Part shown: positions 1-5,739 of the stretch, one piece after another | How the letters are laid out: each line of letters starts with the position of its first letter | How positions within the stretch are numbered: position 1 is the stretch's first letter | Source: Chloroflexota bacterium | Lineage (GTDB): Bacteria; Chloroflexota; Anaerolineae; B4-G1 | Direction of reading: 5' to 3' | Assembly (NCBI GenBank): GCA_024232355.1 | Contig: JAAEPW010001013.1 | Location: forward strand, 1-6,406 | Length of the DNA stretch: 6,406 nucleotides | Made by a program: the position numbers and the translations under genes | Notes under the pieces: generated by a model | What the model saw: the letters and a program-made list of their open reading frames with translations, nothing else | What the model was told of the DNA's origin: nothing | The model's database searches: none

Positions 1-112
1 AATGCCGCCGCCTGTTTGGCTGCCCAGCCCCACGCTGAACAGTCCCTCGCTCACCGGCACAGCCGGGTGAGCCTCTGGTCCCCACACGATACTGCCGCCA
101 GTGGCAGCGTCC
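1..112. repeat. Left copy of the 112-bp terminal direct repeat
   Basis: Bases 1-112 match 6295-6406 at every position. The offset of 6294 is a multiple of 3, so the gene A frame is kept across the join. The equivalent stretch of gene B (5103-5214) differs at about 20 of 112 positions by hand count. Confidence 0.95.
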
Positions 113-429
113 CACAGGGCAAAACTCATTCCATAGGTGCCGTCCAGAGGAGTACCGCCACTATCGGCCAGGCGGCCCTGGTAGTTGACGGTCGTCGCAC
201 TGGGACCAAGGGCACCATTGGGGCTGGTCAGCGGCTTGGCCCATACTTGGGCGGTAGCGATAAGTACTGCCACCAGCAGCAGTATGCCACCGTTGGGCAT
301 CAGCCAGCGTAGAAAGCGGCGGGGACGACCACGTTCAGGTGGTGGGTCCTGCGCATGGCACCGCCGGTCGGCGCGGTATTCGTCAAACGTTTCACCCAAT
401 CGTGTCAAAAGACTTTTGCTCGCGTTCAT
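1..429 (-). CDS. Gene A, 5' part: membrane-anchored or secreted NYQG-domain surface protein (N-terminal 143 residues)
   Basis: The reading frame starts at ATG 429 and is still open at the left edge, giving 143 residues. The start has a strong Shine-Dalgarno, GGAGGTG (435-441), 5 nt upstream, and aligns with the start of paralogue B. Residues 1-45 are hydrophilic and basic, with YRADRR and RRFLRWLMPNGG. A hydrophobic segment (about 48-66, ILLLVAVLIATAQVWA) follows; it could be a signal anchor or a signal peptide cut after VWA. The exported part opens with the domain NYQGRLADSGGTPLDG...YGMSFALWDAATGG, then VPVSEGLFSVGLGSQTGGG. I know this domain type as an N-terminal module of bacterial surface and tail-fibre-like proteins with varied C-termini; its biochemical role is unknown to me. 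Its last 112 bases are identical to the right end of the window, and through that overlap the frame continues into the 5740-6406 gene, giving 327 aa. An in-frame alternative start lies at 510. Confidence 0.85.
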   Translation of the reverse strand, partial: MNASKSLLTRLGETFDEYRADRRCHAQDPPPERGRPRRFLRWLMPNGGILLLVAVLIATAQVWAKPLTSPNGALGPSATTVNYQGRLADSGGTPLDGTYGMSFALWDAATGGSIVWGPEAHPAVPVSEGLFSVGLGSQTGGGI

Positions 430-434
430 TTCGT

Positions 435-441
435 CACCTCC
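435..441 (-). promoter_or_regulatory. Ribosome binding site deciding the start of gene A (ATG 429)
   Basis: The minus strand reads GGAGGTG followed by ACGAA and ATG. This near-perfect Shine-Dalgarno at optimal distance favours ATG 429 over the in-frame ATG at 510. The start also matches the paralogue's MNKS start (MNAS here). Confidence 0.7.
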
Positions 442-455
442 ATGATATTGTTTGG

Positions 456-472
456 GGTCGGGTTGTCCGACC
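456..472 (-). promoter_or_regulatory. Small hairpin in the gene A leader
   Basis: GGTCGG (456-461) and CCGACC (467-472) form a perfect 6-bp stem with a 5-nt loop, 15 nt upstream of the gene A Shine-Dalgarno. It might affect access of ribosomes to the start at 429. It is short, so chance is a real possibility. Confidence 0.25.
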
Positions 473-543
473 GGTGAATGGAAACCTGTGCTTTGTTCTT
501 GCACGTTCATCTGGCTTTTACTCCTCCATTTTTGCTTGCCTCA

Positions 544-581
544 GCCGGGCACGCGATCTGAGATAAAGCCGCGTGCCCGGC
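544..581 (-). terminator. Strong GC-rich hairpin downstream of gene C
   Basis: A perfect 12-bp inverted repeat, GCCGGGCACGCG (544-555) and CGCGTGCCCGGC (570-581), encloses a 14-nt loop. It begins 8 bp after the gene C stop codon (TAG at 590-592). The minus strand has no T tract after the stem (it reads TGAGGCAAGCAAAAATGG), so it is not a textbook intrinsic terminator. It may be a U-less terminator, a transcript-end stabiliser or an intercistronic processing site. I see no clear promoter in the 160 bp between gene C and gene A, which suggests some read-through into A. Confidence 0.6.
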
Positions 582-589
582 GGGCGTTT

Positions 590-3500
590 CTAATAGTCGC
601 GCAGTACCAGCGGTAGATAGATGTCGTAGGAACGGAATGCTATATTTGTGACTGGGTCTGACCAGATGCATATCATGGGCATCTCTGTAGGATCGTAGAT
701 ACAGGCGCGATTGGTCACGTCGGTGAGCCACCCCGCTGTGCCAGGGATGCCGACCTGCACCACAAAACTGACGGTCACTTGCTGCGTGGGCGTTATCGTC
801 AGCGTGCCGGTGATCGCGCTGTTGCTATGCGTGATGGGTGGGGAATGCGTCACAAAGTGATCAAAGGTCGTGCCTTCCAGTGGATCATATAGGCCCACTT
901 GCTCACCGGGCGTGCCAGAGATGACGAGCGTGTAGGTGAGGGCGTCGCCATAGTCCACCTGCCCGGTGGGTGCGACCGTCTTGGTCACACTGGCAGTCAA
1001 TGAGCTGATGGCGATGCTGTACGCGCCGCTGGCTGAACCCAGGCTGTTCGTAGCTGTGACGGTGATGGCTTTGGTACCGGGCGCATTCCAGGTAAAGCTG
1101 GTCACATCGTTGGCGTTCAACGTGTTGGCGTGTGTCACGACAGATTGGACATCCCCAGTTCCGACGGGGAACACTTGCCAGGTGTACGTGATGGGTAATG
1201 TGACCGTGGATGGGCTGACGCTGGCGACAAAGAAATAGTCGGTATCGCGCGCGCCGCTCGTTGGGCCTTGGATGCTTACCCCGGTCGGGCGGCTGTTCAA
1301 CGCGTGGGCCTCGCCTGTGCTGTCATAGATCAGTGACTCGTTCCCAGCCCGGTCCTGGAACTGGACATAGACCACAGAATTGCTCAACACCCCGGTGACG
1401 GTGGTGGTGAAGGGTTGCCAAACAGCGGTGCTGATTTCATCAAGGTCATCAGTGATTCGCATCCCGCTCATGCCACTGTTGTCATCGTAGGCTTCTATCC
1501 ACAGCGTCATTGTGGTTGTTCCAGCACTGGCAATGCTCACGCTGCCCTCTGGCGGTACCGGATCGTAGGTGATATCGCCCACGTATGTGCCGTAGATGAC
1601 ATCGTCCGAGTCTTTGAACTGGGCGTATACAAGTCGAGGCGTCACGTAGCTGCCGGAGGTCGAGAGTGCCCACGTGACCGTGATTCGATACGTCTGCCAG
1701 TAGGCACCGGCAAAACTCTGGTCGTTGCTCAACATCATCTGTGTCACGTTGGGCGCCCAGGCACGCACCATCACGCTCGAATCGTTGGTGTAGAGCATTC
1801 CATCGTTGATGCTGACACCAAAAGCGCCGGGCTGCGGTGTGGGGGTAGGGCCGGGCGTGGGGGTAGCTGTTGGCGTGATGGGCACGGGTGTGGGAGGAAT
1901 AGTGGTCGTTGGCGGAACGGTGCCGGTGACCTGTGCCCAGAATCCGCTGGAGAGCGTGTAGCTGGTGCTGGTGAAAGAGTTGGTACCAGATGCGGCAGGC
2001 TGGCCTGTGGTATCGCCAAGACGGTAATTGGTACTGCCCCGCAGGCTGCCGCCAGAGGCGATCACCCACTGGGTGACCGTGTAATTGTTGGTAATTGTGT
2101 GGCTGATGGGTAAACAGCCGGTGATGCTAGACAGGAACCCAGAGCGCTCGTTGAAAGCGCTACTGGTACTAGAGATAGCACCTGTGGCCCAGGGCTGTCC
2201 GATGGCGGACACGAGCGAGTAGTTGGTAGAAGTAACACCCACCGAGCCGCCAGCGTCTATCACGTCGGCGCAGATGCGATAGTTGGCGGAATGGGGCATC
2301 GGGGGGTAGAGGTCGAGGGTGATGGTATCGCTGTCACTGGCCTCGTTGCCTGCTTTATCGCGTACCCAGACGTAAACGGTATGTTCGCGACGGTTGAGAG
2401 CAGGCAAGGTCCAGGGGATGATGTTGGCGTATGGTTGCCAGTCGGAGCAGGAATCAGCGCTGCTGGAAACACAGATCTCGGCGACGCCACTGCCGATGTC
2501 GCCAGTGGATAGGTTGAGCAGGACACTAGTTTGGTTGGTGTTTTCGGCACCGTTATTGATTTGGAGAGTGACAGTGGGGATAGCCCCGTCGTATAATACA
2601 CCAAAGGTAGACAATCCTGACTCGTGGGTCAGGTAGTCGCGGGCAGTAATGTTAAGGTAGTAACTGGCATAGCCATCCGCCGAGGCAATAGCGATGGGGT
2701 CGAAACTGGTGCTAATTGTCCAGATATTTGGTGAACCGTTGGATAAAGTTCCCCAGTAGTAGTGGTAGTCTTTCACGCCGGAGCCGTTGTCGATGGCACT
2801 CCAGGTAAAGACAGGGTCGCGGCACATGTTCTGCCAACCGTTGTTCTGAATACCGGCGCAACCAGCGCCGCTCACTGTCAGTTTCGGCGCGGAAGGCGAT
2901 GCAACATCTACATAGAAAGTAGTGTAGGGAGCGTCGCCTTTTTGGTTGGTATTGGTCGGATTGACATTACCGACGTTATTTTGGCTGGTAACAGCGAAAT
3001 AGTGCTGGCCTTCAGGCAAGGGGTTGGGCACAGTATATGCAGTGACGTTGCCTACCCACCAATCGTTGCCGGAACTGCCATCGGGTGTCCAATCGTCCAC
3101 GGCCACATAGTAACCAGCTAGGCCAGAATCACTATCGCTGGCAGCATCCCACTCGAAGCGCGGGGTGGTGTCACTGGTGTAAGGACCAGTCCAACCATCA
3201 GGGCGGACGTTGGAGGCTTTGGTGGGCGGGGTGTCGTCTTGAGGCGGAACCAACGTGTTATACATAAGCCAACCAGGATATGGGCCATTCCCATTATGCA
3301 ATATAGAAACCTGGTTTGGTTGATCATAGTTCAGATTTTTCTTAACAATCATATAGTTGCCGCTCGCGGTGTCGTAGCCAATGCCGGTATTGGCGTGTCC
3401 GTTGAGATAGGTATAGACCCCAGTAGCAGACCAAGCGAAATTGACTACAACAGGATGATTGTTGTCAATCTCGTTTTTGTAAACATTGAAAGTGGGCTGA

Positions 3501-4444
3501 CTCCCAGACGGTTTGTAAACTCTTGACGAAAAACCCGAATAGCCTTTCTCTTTCGAAAATCCCACCATAGCGCCTGACAAATTATTAAAGTCGGTTTCGC
3601 CACATTTTGTCCCCGCTCTGTCTGCGAGGTTTCTTACGGTTGATTTCCAATCAGGATTGATTAAATTTGGGAAATTGCGTTCAGCCCAATAACCCATTAA
3701 GGTGCCGCCAGCCAATGGGCTACAGCCAACCCAACAATTATCCCTAGGAAATTGACGGTAATTAGGCGTAGTTAGCTCTTTATGAGCAGCCGTTGCTGAA
3801 ACGGACTGTGGGGATTGTTCTGTAGATGACCTTGGAAACAATTCTGGATTGATCTCTGGTTGACTTGGTATCTGACCACTAGGCATCGAAAACAGTGGCT
3901 TGTTGGCTGCATCCAAAATGTAAAACGAAAAGTCATCCATATTCAATAGAACCCGAGCATCATCATAAGACTGTATGTCAGTAGACTGGGGTCTCAAAAC
4001 AAAAAACTGATCAAAAGGAGAAACATAGATTGGATGCTGTTCATCAACATCCATTTTCCACTGTTCTGCGATGTGTCTGGCTTGCAAAATATTGTATTCG
4101 TAAGTAGACTTTGATTCAGCATATTCAACGACCTGACATGTTGATGAATAGACAACTACATAACCTACCTGTTCCCCAGTTCGCACCACAGGCAACATGT
4201 ACGCTACCACATTGCCATTAAGGTCATAGTAAGAAACTGGCAAACCAGCGTGAGCACCTGCCCACCCAGGGATGCTACCAAAGGCTACCTCCAAATAGAT
4301 GTGTTCATCCACCACTTTTTGTAGTTGATCAAAAGTCATACAATCTTGCGCTGGTTCTTGTGCTTTTACACTCCCTGACAAGGGCGACAACGTTGCTATC
4401 AGCATCGCCATTACGAACCATCTAGTCCATTTATGTTTCATCAT
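590..4444 (-). CDS. Gene C: secreted C39-like (papain-fold) cysteine peptidase with a long Ig/PKD/DUF11 stalk and YLPLVLR tail
   Basis: The product has 1284 aa. ATG 4444 (or the next codon) follows GGGGAGG by 5 nt; a GTG at 4465 lies upstream of this RBS and is rejected. Residues 1-28 are a signal peptide (cut after SVKA). Residues 35-185 resemble the propeptides of secreted C10/C39-like peptidases (YYDLNGNVVAYMLPVV, GYVVVYSS). The peptidase spans 223-400: Gln231 is a possible oxyanion residue, NCWVGCSPLAGGTLMGYW carries the probable nucleophile Cys241, GHANTGIGYD the probable His350, and Asn370 may complete the site. Ig/Fn3-like domains follow (404-513, 517-620, 622-713), the last with WQPY and VYVWVRDKAGN. 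Two NY-L-GQ-SGF repeats lie at 718-841 and a Thr/Pro linker at 842-873. Two more Ig-like domains (874-1045), a PKD-like domain (1052-1148) and a DUF11-like domain (1149-1247) lead to the IYLPLVLRDY end. Likely an extracellular, surface-tethered protease; substrate unknown. GC falls sharply in the part encoding residues 1-400. Confidence 0.88.
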   Translation of the reverse strand: MMKHKWTRWFVMAMLIATLSPLSGSVKAQEPAQDCMTFDQLQKVVDEHIYLEVAFGSIPGWAGAHAGLPVSYYDLNGNVVAYMLPVVRTGEQVGYVVVYSSTCQVVEYAESKSTYEYNILQARHIAEQWKMDVDEQHPIYVSPFDQFFVLRPQSTDIQSYDDARVLLNMDDFSFYILDAANKPLFSMPSGQIPSQPEINPELFPRSSTEQSPQSVSATAAHKELTTPNYRQFPRDNCWVGCSPLAGGTLMGYWAERNFPNLINPDWKSTVRNLADRAGTKCGETDFNNLSGAMVGFSKEKGYSGFSSRVYKPSGSQPTFNVYKNEIDNNHPVVVNFAWSATGVYTYLNGHANTGIGYDTASGNYMIVKKNLNYDQPNQVSILHNGNGPYPGWLMYNTLVPPQDDTPPTKASNVRPDGWTGPYTSDTTPRFEWDAASDSDSGLAGYYVAVDDWTPDGSSGNDWWVGNVTAYTVPNPLPEGQHYFAVTSQNNVGNVNPTNTNQKGDAPYTTFYVDVASPSAPKLTVSGAGCAGIQNNGWQNMCRDPVFTWSAIDNGSGVKDYHYYWGTLSNGSPNIWTISTSFDPIAIASADGYASYYLNITARDYLTHESGLSTFGVLYDGAIPTVTLQINNGAENTNQTSVLLNLSTGDIGSGVAEICVSSSADSCSDWQPYANIIPWTLPALNRREHTVYVWVRDKAGNEASDSDTITLDLYPPMPHSANYRICADVIDAGGSVGVTSTNYSLVSAIGQPWATGAISSTSSAFNERSGFLSSITGCLPISHTITNNYTVTQWVIASGGSLRGSTNYRLGDTTGQPAASGTNSFTSTSYTLSSGFWAQVTGTVPPTTTIPPTPVPITPTATPTPGPTPTPQPGAFGVSINDGMLYTNDSSVMVRAWAPNVTQMMLSNDQSFAGAYWQTYRITVTWALSTSGSYVTPRLVYAQFKDSDDVIYGTYVGDITYDPVPPEGSVSIASAGTTTMTLWIEAYDDNSGMSGMRITDDLDEISTAVWQPFTTTVTGVLSNSVVYVQFQDRAGNESLIYDSTGEAHALNSRPTGVSIQGPTSGARDTDYFFVASVSPSTVTLPITYTWQVFPVGTGDVQSVVTHANTLNANDVTSFTWNAPGTKAITVTATNSLGSASGAYSIAISSLTASVTKTVAPTGQVDYGDALTYTLVISGTPGEQVGLYDPLEGTTFDHFVTHSPPITHSNSAITGTLTITPTQQVTVSFVVQVGIPGTAGWLTDVTNRACIYDPTEMPMICIWSDPVTNIAFRSYDIYLPLVLRDY
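1823..1921 (-). repeat. Low-complexity Thr/Pro linker within gene C
   Basis: This stretch encodes about 32 residues made almost only of Pro and Thr (for example PTPVPITPTATPTPGPTPTP). It joins the NY-L-GQ repeats to the next Ig-like domain. Such linkers act as extended, often glycosylated hinges in secreted multidomain proteins. The repeated CCC and ACC codons leave G-rich DNA on the plus strand. Confidence 0.8.
1841..1863 (+). other. Canonical G-quadruplex motif on the template strand of gene C
   Basis: The plus strand has four G runs of 3 to 5 separated by TA, CC and CGT, which fits the G3+N1-7 rule with very short loops. Short loops favour a stable quadruplex in DNA. It lies inside the Thr/Pro linker and is probably a by-product of Pro-rich coding, but on the template strand it could slow transcription. 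Confidence 0.5.
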
Positions 4445-4445
4445 T

Positions 4446-4523
4446 TTATCCTCCCCTGGTTCCACAGTTACGTGACAACAACAAAATCAATGATACAACT
4501 ATGCAACTTGATTTGCTTTTCAC
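4446..4523 (-). CDS. Possible 25-codon leader ORF, translationally coupled to gene C
   Basis: A GTG at 4523 is preceded by a very strong Shine-Dalgarno, AGGAGGAGGT (4529-4538), at 5 nt. The frame runs 25 codons and ends with TAA at 4446-4448, one base before gene C's ATG 4444, so a terminating ribosome could reinitiate there. The peptide begins MKSKSSCIVVSLILLLSR (GTG read as Met) and looks like a short hydrophobic, signal-like peptide with two Cys. Its final GGA GGA codons are also the gene C Shine-Dalgarno. It starts 30 nt after the gene B stop. No homologue is recognised. It may be a leader peptide or a tiny membrane peptide, or only a standby ribosome site whose open frame is chance. Support rests on the RBS and the stop-start geometry. 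Confidence 0.42.
   Translation of the reverse strand: MKSKSSCIVVSLILLLSRNCGTRGG
4450..4456 (-). promoter_or_regulatory. Ribosome binding site deciding the start of gene C
   Basis: GGGGAGG lies 5 nt before ATG 4444 and 8 nt before ATG 4441. The signal peptide starts right after these codons (MMKHKWTRWF). The longer frame from GTG 4465 would have this RBS inside it and would add charged residues (EPGEDK) ahead of the signal peptide, so it is unlikely. Confidence 0.75.
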
Positions 4524-4553
4524 CGGATACCTCCTCCTACGTGCCTAACGAAC

Positions 4554-5534
4554 CTACGGCGTGGTCGCAGGTTCTATCCAGCCAATGACCGTAACCTGCA
4601 CTCCCTGAAGTACATCGTCACCATCGTTAGATGCTATATCGTATTGTATCTTTTGCTCATTATCACACCTAACCCAGAGAATTTCAGACACCGACCAACT
4701 ACTGGCCGTTCGAGCAAATGGAGCATTCGTTCGGTTTTGAGATACACCATTAGGCCAAGCTTGGAAACGCGAATTTGCTCCTGCATCATCTAGCCAAACT
4801 TGCAATACAACCACTTCGGCCGAGTTTCCAACAATAGGACGCAGATCCCAGACAGCATCCTCCGCTTCTAAAGTGCTTATGAGATCAGCTTCCACAACTG
4901 GACCACGACTGACAAAGTTACTCAATGCGACATTGCTGCTTCCAAAGCCGATTTCGGCAAGCATGGCGCCATCCACAACACCATCGGGTAGTGTCAGTGC
5001 CATCCCCGCGATGGGCACGGAACGGATCAATTCGCGTGGGCTGAGGGTTTCGCCGCCCACAGTAATCTCCAGGTAACGGTCACCGTCCCACACATTGGTC
5101 GAGATACCACCGCCAGTCTGGCTGCCCAGCCCCACGCTGAACAACCCTTCGCTCACCGGAACCGCCGTGTGACTCTCCGGTCCCCATACCACACTGCCGC
5201 CGGTGGCTGCATCCCACAACGCAAAGCTCATTCCATAGCTGCCATCCAGTGGTACACCGCCGCTATCGGCCAAGCGGCCCTGGTAGTTGACGGTGGTGGC
5301 GCTGGGGCCGGGGGTGTTGGCGGGGCTGGTAAGCGGCTTGGCCCACACCTGCGCGGTGACGATGAGGGCCGCGACCAGCAACAATGTGCCGCCGTTCGGC
5401 GTCAACCAGCGCAGGAAACGGCGCAGGCGGCTGGGTTGTTCTGATCGCGTTTCCCTCTCCGACGTTGTTGCACGCCGGTCAGCACGGTAGCGGTCAACCG
5501 CTTCCGCTATGTACGTCAAGATGCTCTTGTTCAT
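4554..5534 (-). CDS. Gene B: membrane-anchored or secreted NYQG-domain surface protein, paralogue of gene A
   Basis: The product has 326 aa. ATG 5534 follows GAGGAGGT (5541-5548) by 6 nt. Residues 1-46 form a long basic cytoplasmic-type tail (RRFLRWLTPNGG near its end). Residues 50-65 are hydrophobic (TLLLVAALIVTAQVWA), either an uncleaved anchor or a signal peptide cut after VWA. Residues 82-185 form the constant domain (NYQGRLADSGG, SFALWDAATGG, VPVSEGLFSVGLG, GDRYLEITVGGETLSPREL, RSVPIAGMAL), closely similar to gene A. After DG185 the sequence is unrelated to A: a short helical-looking stretch (ADLISTLEAEDAVWDL), then a beta-rich tail (VVVLQVWLDD, GVQVTVIGWIEP). That tail is encoded by less GC-rich DNA, and I recognise no family for it. 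The layout resembles proteins that present a variable C-terminal domain on a common envelope module. The next downstream gene, C, is also exported. Confidence 0.9.
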   Translation of the reverse strand: MNKSILTYIAEAVDRYRADRRATTSERETRSEQPSRLRRFLRWLTPNGGTLLLVAALIVTAQVWAKPLTSPANTPGPSATTVNYQGRLADSGGVPLDGSYGMSFALWDAATGGSVVWGPESHTAVPVSEGLFSVGLGSQTGGGISTNVWDGDRYLEITVGGETLSPRELIRSVPIAGMALTLPDGVVDGAMLAEIGFGSSNVALSNFVSRGPVVEADLISTLEAEDAVWDLRPIVGNSAEVVVLQVWLDDAGANSRFQAWPNGVSQNRTNAPFARTASSWSVSEILWVRCDNEQKIQYDIASNDGDDVLQGVQVTVIGWIEPATTP

Positions 5535-5559
5535 TTCTCTACCTCCTCATGCTTATGAA

Positions 5560-5700
5560 CTTGACTCCTGCACTTTCTACGTTTGGGCCGTGGGCAAGAC
5601 AAAAACTGGGCAAAACGACACTCAAAATGGCTCTAAATCGTCCAAAATCACCTGTTTTTTAGGCCTGAGAGCACCATTTTGAAAAAGTGCAGGAGTTAAG
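5560..5700. mobile_element. MITE-like element: 141 bp, 17-bp terminal inverted repeats, 7-bp target duplication
   Basis: The ends are CTTGACTCCTGCACTTT (5560-5576) and, on the other strand, CTTAACTCCTGCACTTT (5684-5700), matching at 16 of 17 positions. Both sides are flanked by the same 7 bp, TTATGAA (5553-5559 and 5701-5707), as expected for target-site duplication on insertion. The interior has no ORF worth noting but contains a further inverted repeat. Size, ends and flanks fit a non-autonomous miniature element moved by a transposase encoded elsewhere. I cannot name the parent IS family. It fills most of the gap between gene A and gene B; its left end is 11 bp from gene B's Shine-Dalgarno, so it may supply or disturb expression signals for B. 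Confidence 0.7.
5623..5681. repeat. Internal inverted repeat of the MITE-like element
   Basis: CAAAATGGCTCT (5623-5634) pairs with AGAGCACCATTTTG (5668-5681), giving 12 bp of stem with a 2-nt bulge. The right arm lies 2 bp inside the right terminal repeat, so the element can fold into a nested hairpin in either strand's RNA. In the minus direction this could act as a weak terminator after gene A. Confidence 0.55.
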
Positions 5701-5739
5701 TTATGAATTGACTTTTGTAGTCGCTGTAAACACAACTTT

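Larger units (their letters stand above)
430..510 (-). other. Possible 27-codon in-frame N-terminal extension of gene A with its own RBS
   Basis: An ATG at 510 is followed by 27 sense codons (starting MNVQEQSTGF) that run without a stop, in frame, into ATG 429. Its own Shine-Dalgarno, GGAGGAG (521-527), sits 10 nt upstream. The extension is hydrophilic and has no counterpart upstream of paralogue B, where a TAG lies in frame just before the start. It could be an alternative start giving a longer cytoplasmic tail, a leader that tunes initiation at 429, or chance: an 81-nt stop-free stretch is not rare. Confidence 0.35.

Noticed and set aside
1..112. Phage-type direct terminal repeats
   Set aside because: No phage structural, packaging or replication gene is present, and the repeat lies inside a cellular-type surface-protein gene.
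1415..2113. 232-codon open frame on the plus strand
   Set aside because: It is antisense to gene C within the GC-rich stalk region. Its translation is rich in Arg, Gly, Cys and His with no domain, typical of a frame opened by GC bias, and there is no convincing RBS.
4446..4454. Double-glycine end of the leader peptide as a substrate site for a C39-type peptidase
   Set aside because: The Gly-Gly comes from GGA GGA codons that are also the gene C Shine-Dalgarno, and there is nothing after it to release. The peptidase is secreted rather than fused to an ABC transporter, so a bacteriocin-style link is not supported.
4445..4465. GTG 4465 as the start of gene C
   Set aside because: The best RBS (4450-4456) lies inside this extension, and the added residues EPGEDK would spoil the n-region of a clear signal peptide starting at ATG 4444.
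5702..5735. TTTACA with a 17-nt spacer before TTCATA as a promoter for gene B
   Set aside because: The -35-like box is fair but the -10-like box matches the consensus at only two positions, and Chloroflexota promoter consensus is uncertain.
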